A model generated the notes under the pieces. The model searched no databases and had not been told where the DNA came from. It saw only the letters and a program-made list of their open reading frames with translations. A program made the position numbers and the translations under genes. Positions 55,604 through 64,000 of a stretch of DNA of 64,000 nt are shown in pieces (positions within the stretch are counted from its first letter, which is position 1; the number at the start of each line of letters is the position of its first letter). Source of the stretch: Amborella trichopoda (taxonomy: Eukaryota > Streptophyta > Magnoliopsida > Amborellales > Amborellaceae); NCBI RefSeq assembly GCF_000471905.2, contig NW_006499207.1:1093259-1157258 (forward strand). The letters run 5' to 3'.

Positions 55604-56775
55604 TATATGCCACCAACATAGAAAATCACTATTTTTTTCACTCCATAAATTTTACACATATTTAAAAGAAAAAAACTCTTAACGATTAGCCTTGAAAACT
55701 CTTTGAGGTTTTGATAATATCTAACATAGAATTATGAGAAGAAAAAATGAATAAAAAAAAAAAAGAGTGCAACAAAAATGTATTTCATTGAATATAAATA
55801 TGAGTATTAGCATTCCCTTGTACATTGATGAGCTTAGCAAACGTAGAAAGATAGAGAGGGCCAAGTTGAGAGGATAGGGGTACCACATTGAGAGAGAGAG
55901 AGAGGAAATATTATAGTTTAAATATGAAGAGAGAGAGATGTTTCATATAAAGAAGAGCTTGCAGTTATATCTAATGAATGATCATTTTCAAAAAAATTGC
56001 ATGTATATTTAATACGGTTTTCTAATGAAAGATCATTTTAAAATAAAATTGCATGCACATCTAATAAGACCCTAATTAATTGAGAAAAAGTTATGATGAT
56101 GATGATCTAATAAGATTTTAAATGTGGAGAGAGAGGCCAAATTAAAAGACAGAATGAAAAAGGCCACGTTGAGAGAGAGAGAAATATGCTAGGTTACAAA
56201 AAAAGAGAGAGACTACATTTTAAATGTGAAGAGAGAGAGAGAGGCCATAAAAAGAGGAGCTTACATGCATATTTAATGAGATATCATCCCCAAAAATTTT
56301 GCATGCCTATCAAAATAGGGTTCTAAATATATATAGAGAGAAGCCATACAAATTTGCATGCATATTTAATATGGTTTTAAATATATAGAGAGGACATAAA
56401 GAGGAGTTTGCATGCATATCTAATAAATAATAAAAAATAGATAATAAAATTTAAAAAATGACATTTGTCAACAAAATAAACGTGGTTGTGTGATGGGAGA
56501 TGCTTTCCCTCCAATATTTGTATTTCTATTTAAATTTTTATATCATATATTTATTATTAAAAAAAAAAAACTTACCACTTTCTCGCCCTTCATTTGTATT
56601 TAGAGTTCATATATTTAGTGGGTATTAAATATCTCGTGGATTTTTTACTTGGACAAAAAATTTGGGCTTCAAAAGATATTCTTTAAAAAAATATGTACAT
56701 ATTTCCCATTCAGATCCTCTCCTTAAATCTATCTCCATCTGTCTCATATCATTAACTACTTTCTAACCTTATATT
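55604..56775. repeat. AT-rich DNA with scattered GAGAGA runs and short repeats
   Basis: Several GAGAGAGAGA microsatellite runs (55890-55906, 56178-56190, 56232-56244) alternate with a recurring segment of the type AAATTGCATG(C/T)(A/C)TATxTAATA (55997, 56049, 56291, 56352, 56411). This is an irregular repeat array without coding signals. Confidence 0.6.
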
Positions 56776-57010
56776 CATCATCTAAATTTTAGAAAGAAAA
56801 TTAATTGGGTATGGAAGTGTTCTCTCTCATTAGAATATGACATTATCTAAATTTTAGGAAGAAATTACTCTATCCCTAAGATTATGTGATTGGGTTGGAA
56901 GTGCACTCTCTCATTAAGATATGACACCATCTAAATTTCAGAAAGAAATCAGTTTATCCCTAAGATTATGTGATTGGGTTGGAAGTGCTCTTTCTATCTC
57001 TAATTAAGAT
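56776..57010. repeat. Tandem repeat, about 100-bp unit, nearly three copies
   Basis: Units share TCTAAATTT(T/C)AG(A/G)AAGAAA, then TATCCCTAAGATTATGTGAT, TGGGTTGGAAGTG and CTCTCTCATTA. The first copy lacks the middle part. Confidence 0.85.
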
Positions 57011-58229
57011 GTGAAAGTGTGTACGCTCTTTTTCTCTCTCTTAGCTTAAAGATGGAAGTGTCATACAATCTCTATTAAATTGGGCACTTTTTATTTTTGC
57101 GATACATATCCACCCTTTAACTCTGGCTTAATAATATAGTATAGAATAAATATATTAAGTATATCTAAGTATATGTTAACAAAAAAAGGAAAAAATCATA
57201 TTACAATGATTCAATTAAATATTAGGGTAAATCTAACTTAAAATGATCAAGAAGAAATGTTACTAAAACTACAATACTTGAATATAATGAGATTATGACA
57301 AATGTATCTTCCCAAGTGACTTGAATAATGGATATTTATCTTCTGGGTTGCATCCAGATGCTTCTCTTACTTGCCTAGCACGAAATGTATTTATCATGTA
57401 ATGAATTTATTTAGCAAATATATTTCCAGGTACCCAAACGGACTGTAATGTAGAGTGCTTTTTCTACCCTTTTATTTCCACATCCTCATGACATGGTTTG
57501 TTCCTTGCTCTTCCGTGACACTCTAATCCCTCCCCTCATGCAACTCTTTCCCTTTCCAAACGTGCTTATCAGATTTCAAAAAGCCATACTTTTCTCTTGA
57601 GTTGATGTTTTGGGAATACGACTCCCTCTCAATGAATCATGACATTACTTTCCTGACGGGGTATCTATGAGTCGGATGACTCATATGTACACATGAGGCC
57701 CCTCTAAACTTTATCTTAAAGATAGATTTTTGATTCAAAATTTTAGAGATTCATCATCTAAGCCAAGCTGATCATAAATATGAAATTTTTTTGTTTTGAA
57801 CTTTAAAATGTGTTTTGTTTTTTTTTTTGATATTTTTGGCACCTTTCATACTTGATTTGACCCTTGCATTTTACACAAGTCCATCTTAAAGATGGACGTT
57901 GAAGAATCAGCTGGCTCTTGCCCTGACTCACTCATGGAACAATTTCCCTTACTTCTTCAAATTAAACCTAGAAGATGGCTCCACTTGAATGTGTCACTAA
58001 TGAACGACACTCAACACTACTCACCAACCCAAGCAACGGGTGTCTCCTCCCTCTCTTTGCCTCTCTCAAATTCCAATATAACCAAGCAATGCCCCTTGCC
58101 TCTGTTAATAAATTTTCGGCGGCAAAGAGGATTAAAGATCCGAAATTGTGAGATTCAAATTAATTGAAAGGTGGGGTTGTCCCGCCAAGGTTTCGCCCGC
58201 GACCCACTAGCCACCACTAGCTGCAAACT
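57011..58229. other. Upstream flank of the CDCA7-like gene
   Basis: AT-rich intergenic sequence. The small ORF at 57892-58167 resembles no family and is in a region without other coding signs. Confidence 0.4.
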
Positions 58230-58309
58230 TGGAGAGGTAGCATATATACACAGTACCTCTCTGTTTCTATGGTAGCATATATACACACAGTACCTCCACT
58301 AGAGCAAGC
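58230..58309 (+). promoter_or_regulatory. Core promoter with duplicated TATA-like block
   Basis: GGTAGCATATATACACAGTACCTC occurs at 58236-58259 and, with two extra bases, at 58271-58296. Each copy contains a CATATATA core. They lie 68 and 33 bases before the start codon. If the first is the TATA box, the transcript leader is only about 40 bases. The TATA role is inferred. Confidence 0.45.
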
Positions 58310-61300
58310 ATGGCTGTATCAAACAAGAGCTCTGTAAAGGCTTCTCCTGTTAAGCCAAAACTCTCGGCCAATCCTTCGTCTCCTCGCAAGACACGTATCA
58401 AATCTCCTGGAGTTCGTGTGATCAGTGGAAGGATCTATGATTCTGAGAATGGCAAAACTTGTCATCAGGTAACCAGATTCAATTCTTCCCTTTCACTTCA
58501 TACTGTTGTTATTATCTTTGTTGGGTATTTCATTCCTGTTTTTTGGGTGCAGTGTCGGCAGAAGACCATGGATTTCATGGCGTCTTGCAGGAACATGCGG
58601 CAGGGAAAGCCGTGCACCATCAACTTCTGTCACAAATGCCTCTTGAACAGGTAGCTTAGAAAAAATCAACCACTTTTTCTTCAGAGAAATGAGCAGTGTT
58701 ATGTTTTTCTCGACAGATTTTTGAGATTAGATTAGATTAGATTTGGGTTCATTTATGCTTTTCTTTATTAGGTATGGAGAGAATGCTGAGGAGATGGCCG
58801 GTGTGGATGGATGGAATTGCCCCAAATGCAGAGGAATATGCAACTGCAGTTTTTGCATGCAAGTCTATAACTTCTCCTGAATAAATATTTACTTATTATT
58901 TTTTATTTTTTGGGTAGGGTGGTTTTCCTATTTTGGTTTGGGTTTATGGGGTGGGCAGTTAACAACCCATGGTTGTTTGAATTTGATAAAAGTAATGTTC
59001 ATGGTTGGATAGTATGTTATTCATTTCTTATTTTCTTTTGGAGTAAATTGCTCATGATTATTCCTTTTCAATGGAAGAAAATAAATAATGTTGCCCCATT
59101 TCATAGTTGATCATGCATTTCTTATTTTTGGGGAAAATTGAATACATTTCTTTTGTTTTTTGGGTAAAATGATACTGCAGATATTCATTATTGTTATTTT
59201 TTTTGTGAGATAGGGGGTTGGAAGGGTGGGGGCTAAATGGATCATGTGTTTATTTCGATAGAAACACAATGCTATCAATATATTCTTTTTGTAGGAAAAA
59301 GAGAGGCCAAGAGCCAACAGGAATTCTTGCACATACAGCAAAGGCTACAGGGTTTTCTTCAGTTTCTGAAATGCTCAATACCCTTCCTTCAGTAAGCAAT
59401 CAGCTTGTTTTACATTTGATGTGTGGTTTTTATAAATGTCACAAAGTTTACCAGCGATATATAGGCACATGCTTTATTGTTTTTAATAAAAAACTTCACT
59501 TGGAATATTAACAGAAACAATGTACACAGCCTCCCTGTTCTGAAACATTGGGTCCTAAAGAGGTTCTGAATGATCCTCATGATTATGTTGTTGCTGATAA
59601 GGTTGGTGGGTTTTCTGCATTTGATTTCTTGGGTTTGTTTCTCAAAAGATATAAAGCGGTAACAATTGGTGGTTGATCTTTCAGCAACTTGTGTCTTCTA
59701 AAAAGAAGTGCAGAACGAGGAAGAAAAATGGAAACGATGCATGTGCAAATGATGGCTTGGCTAATTCAGAGACGTCCAAAAAGCCTAGACTGGCATCCAA
59801 GGAAAAAGAAAATTTAGATTCCCGGAGGGTCATAGGTGATGCACCTATTAAAGAAGCTAGCAGGGGTGACTCATGCAAGGGAGATGTTGGTATTAATGGT
59901 AATTTGAGAGTTTCTGGAGACAAGGGCCAAAATGTTGTTTTTAAGAAAACAGAAAAGAGGGGTGTTACTAATCCTAATGGATGTCGTGATTCTCTTGAGG
60001 TTTCAGAAGGCAATCAATCTCCTAAATCACCCCAAGAGAAGAAAGTCTCACATTTGACATTGGAGAAGCAATCTAAGAAAAGGAAAGTGTTACACGAGGG
60101 GAAGGATGAGGCTGTCAGAGAAAATCAGAAGAAGGAATCTGTTGATGAGGATGTGGAAATCAATGGTCAGAAACAGTGTTGCACAGTTATTTTTGAGTTG
60201 GGAAAACCAATCAATCTCAGGAAAAAAAAAAAACAAGCAGCTCTAGACCTGGATGCAAATGTTGATTTGCCTCAAGGCAATGCTTTGAAAGAGCTTGCAG
60301 GTGTTGATCTACCTGATGATGATGTTGGGCCAGCTTTGCAATTTTTGGAGTTTTGTGCTGCATTTGGGAACGTAAGATTCCATTGTTCGATTTATGCACA
60401 GGAGAATGTAGATCGCACTTTTAATTGATTTGATTAATCTTGCAATCATGGATGAATTGTGCTTTGTGGCTTCTGTGCCTCGAGATAAAAATTTAAATTC
60501 ACATTTTTTAACAACTTACGATCTTGATATTATGAAGCTCATCTACTTATATCCTGTTTCACTTTTATGACTTCTGACTCCTGTTCAGTTTAAAGTTTTT
60601 TTATTGGTGTAAATGTAATTGCCACTATGTTTTTGGGATTAGCGCAATAGCAAAGTAGCATTTGAGATTGGTGTAATTGCAGCTTCAACTTTTTTCTATG
60701 AATTGATGTTTAAAGGAGCCTATTATTTGATCACAAAGTTTTTTGACCCTTTCCAAGAAAAATTGCACAAGTAAACACAACCTTAGGAGGGATTTTTCCA
60801 AATAACTACACAGAATTTTGAGTTCATTTCATGAATGTTTCCTTATAATTTGGAACTGTTGTGCATAAGCAGGTGCTATATGCATAAGAAATAATGCACC
60901 CTTCATGAATTGTATCCTAACCATCTTAATTATAACATGAGTAGCTAAACAGTTGTCTGATGTCTGTCTAAAGAGTGTGGTAACAGATATTCTGTCTACA
61001 TCTTTGTCTACATCTTCTACACATATTCCAAGACCATATTCTGTCTACATCTTTGAGGCTTTGTCTTGCTTTGAGGTTCATTCTTTTTCATTCTAGGTCT
61101 TCTTTGAAGCATTGTTCAAAAAAGCAGATCGCTCAGGGCCTAGGCGGCCACCTAGGCAGTCTAGAAGGCCTGGGTGCATTGCCTACTAGGCCGCCAAATT
61201 GGGCGGTGGTCCCTAGGCGGCCGCCTAGGCAGTACGGAACCCTCTTAGGTGGTTGCCCAGTGCCCAGCCCTGGGCGGCCGCCAAGGGCCTGCACCTCGCC

Positions 61301-63905
61301 CAGAGGTGGAAAAATATAACTTTTTTTTGTTTTGTTTTTGTTTTTTCCAAGATATAAAAGTTTAGAAAGATAGGTTTTAGGTTTATTTGAAACCTAAATC
61401 CCCCAAGAAACCCTTTTGGAGAGAAAAAAACCTCAAAAAATTACATTCCATTGGATTAAATCATCGAAGTGTTTCTTAAAGTTTGGAGTTCGAACAACCA
61501 AAGTAAGTGTAACTTTAGATTGCTTATTTTATTTTGAGATATCTTCTTCAAGAGCTAGTCGGAGTGGAGATTAAAGTTGGAAATATGGATACAACCCGAA
61601 TCCAAATGACAAAAATTACGTTAGATGCAATTTTTGTGAAAAAGATACAAACGGAGGAATAGACCGGTTTAAGAAACATCTTGCCGGTATTAAGGGGGAT
61701 GTTGCCCCTTGTAAAAATATTTTTGAAGCTATCAGAGAGGAGATTAAGCAATTTATAAGTTATATGTAAAACAAAAACAAGAACAAAATCTTTGTCATAG
61801 ATCTATTTTTGCTATTCCTAGAAAAAGTGATCCGGGTTGGAAGTATGGGTCCAACCCAAAACCAATGATAAAAATTGTATAATGTGTAATTTTTGTGAAA
61901 AAGATATTAATGGGGGTATTAGCCGATTCAAAAAACGCCTTGCTGGTGTTAGAGGTAATGTTGCTTCTTGTACAAAGGTTCCTGAAGCAGTTCGGGATGA
62001 GATTAGATATCTTCTGAATTTTGAAGAACAAAAAAATGTTGAAAATAAGCCTTGTTCTGTGAAAGTATCTTGTTCAGGTTCTAGACAAAGTGGTGATCCG
62101 GGTTGGAAGTATGGTTATAACCCGAATCCAAGTGATAAAAATTGTATTAAATGTAACTATTATGGAAATGATACTAATGGAGGCATTTACTGATTTAAAA
62201 AATATCTTGCTGGTATTAAGGGGGATGTTGCCACTTGTAAAAATGTTCCTGAGGCTATCAAGGAGGAAATTATACAATATTTGAGTTCAAAGAAGTACAA
62301 AAAAAAGGGTAGAGCAGCCAAGACTACTAGGACCTCATTTCCGCAGACTAATAAGAGGAAGGTAGAAGAAGAGGAAGAGGAAGAGGCAGATTCAAAAGAA
62401 ACAGAGGAGGACGAGCGTTATATTGAAGAGGGAGATGAGTTTGATGATGATGGTCTCGACTCAGATGCATATGATGAGGCTTGCCCTATTGATATTCTTT
62501 CTGATAATGATGATGATGACAATGACGATTGAAGACTCTTGCCTCTTGGTGTTGAGTGTTGAGTCTGTTGACTGTTGTGTTGAGTCATGAGTGTTGACTT
62601 TTATTATACTGTATATTTTCTAAATTTCTGTTGTATTAAGTGTTGACTTTTATATCCTACCTACACTTATATGGTTTTACAGTTTACTGTTTTAACAATA
62701 TGGATTATCAAAATTCTCTTCTCAACGTCTATCTTTTTTTTTTTTCCAACTTGAAATATGATATTATATTGGTAATAATTTGGTATGGTTTTTACTTTTT
62801 TTCAAATTTCAATTGGCAGCTGCCTAGGTTTTGGGCACCCGCCTAGGTGCTGGGCGGCTTGGACCCCTCAGGCCGCCTAGGACCTGCCTAGCGCTTTTTG
62901 ATACACTGCTTTGAAGAATTTATAGCTGATATAGCTAAAGAGATGTGCCAAATGCTGATCTTTGTTCTTTTACCTGATTGGGCTAGTTGTCTTCTGAATC
63001 TTTTTGATTCTTTCAACAGTTTGCACAAGTAATGTTTCAAAACAAGCTCATATGGGTTATTCTTTCATGTCATGCTTCAATGTTTGATTTTGAAAGTCAA
63101 GGAACATACTAGCCTATATTTGATCTGTCATCATATGCTATCATGTTCATAAATGAAGATTGTAATGATTATTTATTGTTTGAGCCATCATTGGTAGGTG
63201 TGCTTGAGCCATGAATGGTATTGCCCTTTTCCATATTATTCTGTCATATTTTGGGCGTGGTTTACTGTTGTGGTTTGCTGATTCTTGGCATCCAGACACA
63301 ATGTTCTGATTCATAATTATCTTGGTTTCACATTCAGTCTCTTTTGTTTGAATCATTTGAAAACAAAATTGGAGTGCCCTTGATAATTGATGCTCGACAT
63401 TGAATTGTTATCCTGTATTTTTACCCTGATTTTCACTGACAAGGGTAGTGTCATTTCCAGTTTCTAGATTTAAAGAAAGGCCAATCAGAATCAGTCCTAC
63501 GAGAAATAACACGTGGACGCATTGGACGTCGAGGAATATATTCTTCAAGTCTTCAATTTCATATGAAACTATTGTCCTTGATGCTCAAGGACTTGGAAGA
63601 AGAGTAAACTCTTTGGCCAAAGCTTTGTGACACTAACAAGCTGAATGTCATGTTCTCCTTTATGTTTAAATAGAGTAATTTATGATACTTTCTCTGCATT
63701 TGACCAGTTCGCCCATCCCATATTCAATGAGCAATTCGGATTCATGGGTGGAAGCTCTCAAAAAATATGTCTCCAAATCACAATCTTCTTTGAAGGAAAT
63801 TCCATTCTGTTTTCTCAATAACGGATCTGATGGATACGATAAGCTTGAGCCCTCAAAAAAATTGAAAATAATGAACTTTCTTTGTGATGAAGCTCTTGGT
63901 ACAGA
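58310..63905 (+). CDS. CDCA7-like zf-4CXXC_R1 nuclear protein, exons 1-8, incomplete at 3' end
   Basis: Exons by splice sites and phase: 58310-58468, 58553-58650, 58772-58858, 59295-59391, 59515-59601, 59685-60371, 63461-63603, 63708-63905 (518 codons so far). Exons 1-4 encode the cysteine-rich zf-4CXXC_R1 domain: GKTCHQCRQKTMDF, FCHKCLLNRYGE, WNCPKCRGICNCSFC, KKRGQEPTGIL. This domain defines CDCA7-family proteins, which in vertebrates bind DNA and recruit the HELLS remodeller for DNA methylation; plants have several paralogues. Exon 6 is a long, poorly conserved linker with basic nuclear-localisation-like stretches (KKPRL, KKRKVL). Exons 6-8 encode a helical C-terminal region (ALQFLEFCAAFG, LDLKKGQSESVLREI, KKLKIMNFLCDEAL) like the DDT/WHIM-related part of Arabidopsis zf-4CXXC_R1 proteins. 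An acceptor at 63997-63998 probably starts exon 9. No frame damage is seen. A nuclear role in chromatin is inferred from the family. Confidence 0.93.
58859..59294 (+). other. GC-AG intron 3 of the CDCA7-like gene
   Basis: The donor is GCAAGT (58859-58864) and the acceptor TTTTTGTAG (ends 59294). Joining ...TTTTGCAT to GAAAAAGAG gives C-M-K-K-R-G-Q, the family sequence after CNCSxC. The nearest GT donor (58863) would give a non-matching junction or a shift. GCAAGT is the strong consensus for the rare GC donor class. Confidence 0.85.
61110..62908 (+). mobile_element. hAT element of the CCTAGGCG family carrying a triple-BED ORF
   Basis: Termini CATTGTTCAAAAAAGCA and, read inward from the right, CAGTGTATCAAAAAGCG are flanked by a perfect 8-bp duplication CTTTGAAG (61102-61109 and 62909-62916). 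Both ends are dense in CCTAGGCG palindromes, and the family hairpin is at 61373-61401, so this is a longer relative of the elements at 5-7 kb. It is 1799 bp. It has no DUF659 or hAT dimerisation domain. The perfect duplication implies it inserted later than most elements here. Confidence 0.92.
61573..62532 (+). pseudogene. Three tandem BED zinc fingers plus acidic tail, degenerate
   Basis: The same 55-65-residue BED unit appears three times at about 260-bp spacing: SWKYGYNPNPNDKNYVRCNFC...FKKHLAG...C (from 61575), GWKYGSNPK...CNFC...FKKRLAG...C (from about 61830) and DPGWKYGYNPNP...CNYYGN...FKKYLAG...C (from about 62096). Copy 1 keeps the C-C-H-C ligands but is preceded by a stop. Copy 2 has a one-base deletion near 61863 and arginine for the ligand histidine. 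Copy 3 has tyrosine for the second cysteine, tyrosine for the histidine and a stop at 62191. The frame then runs into a lysine-rich segment and a very acidic tail (EEEEEEEADSKETEEDE... DDDDNDD) ending at 62532. BED fingers are the DNA-binding domain of hAT transposases. A whole transposase has one, not three. Confidence 0.85.
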
Positions 63906-64000
63906 GTATGTAATTCTCTATTTGTAATGGCTTCCTGATGGCATATGGCATAGAAGGATAATTTCTTATATTGATATATGTTTTGACATATTCTTCAGGT

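Larger units (their letters stand above)
60372..63460 (+). other. Intron 6 of the CDCA7-like gene, hosting a hAT element
   Basis: Donor GTAAGA at 60372 and acceptor TTTCCAG ending 63460; the exons join in phase 0 (AFGN-FLDLKKG). At 3089 bases it is by far the longest intron seen in the gene. 1.8 kb of it is the inserted hAT. The remaining flanks (60372-61101 and 62917-63460) show no genes. Confidence 0.85.

Noticed and set aside
2780..58000. Search for downstream MTK exons on both strands
   Set aside because: No segment resembling the LPYIRC, RAYFE or later MTK blocks was seen, so the gene was not extended.
57892..58167. 91-codon plus-strand ORF just upstream of the CDCA7-like gene
   Set aside because: No known family, not in frame with the gene, and separated from it by the promoter blocks.
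58859..59294. Alternative GT donor at 58863 with a downstream AG acceptor after GGAAAAAG
   Set aside because: It keeps a frame but gives C-M-Q-R-G instead of the conserved C-M-K-K-R-G. The GC donor fits both the protein and the GCAAGT consensus better.

Overview
The window is plant nuclear DNA, most likely from an angiosperm with a repeat-rich genome. It has spliced genes with GT/GC-AG introns, plant-type Ty1/Copia, Ty3/Gypsy, L1-type LINE, hAT and Mutator-like elements, and exons of two conserved plant genes. I cannot assign a species. No prokaryotic genes, CRISPR arrays or rRNA genes were seen, and tRNA genes were not searched for systematically.

Two host genes frame the window, both on the plus strand. 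At the left is the promoter and first coding exon of a 5-methylthioribose kinase (MTK) gene (506-688); its remaining exons are not in the window. At the right is a gene for a CDCA7-like nuclear protein with a zf-4CXXC_R1 zinc finger (58310 onward). I can place eight coding exons, and the gene runs off the right edge. Its third intron is a GC-AG intron. Its sixth intron holds a hAT element (61110-62908) that carries a decayed ORF with three BED zinc-finger copies and no transposase core. A small minus-strand ORF (47448-47756) may be a third, unrecognised host gene.

Almost everything between is transposable-element debris, often nested. Left part (1-8 kb): a hAT element with an internal minisatellite (1058-2779) and three related CCTAGGCG-rich hAT elements (5059-6208, with 5319-6025 nested inside it, and 6771-7224), most with readable 8-bp target duplications. 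8.7-12 kb: a 5'-truncated minus-strand LINE with a 16-bp target duplication. 13.1-19.5 kb: a Copia gag-protease relic flanked by two LTR-like arms in inverted orientation. 19.5-33.7 kb: a GC-richer, decayed minus-strand Ty3/Gypsy element, recognised by its protease and primer-site junction and full of minisatellites. 33.7-39 kb: a minus-strand Copia element whose left LTR is cut by a hAT terminus and whose right LTR carries a 513-bp Mutator-like MITE. 39.3-47.2 kb: a full-length plus-strand Copia element with two LTRs and a 5-bp target duplication, but broken ORFs. 48.2-49.6 kb: a LINE RT relic. 49.6-58.2 kb: mostly AT-rich or CT/GA-rich non-coding sequence with one short LINE insertion (55142-55587).

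The clearest structural results are read directly from the bases: target duplications for eight insertions, the nested hAT pair with a paralogous empty site next to it, a hairpin conserved inside three hAT copies, the GC-AG intron that restores the CDCA7 zinc-finger reading frame, and the triple-BED hAT in the last visible long intron of that gene.
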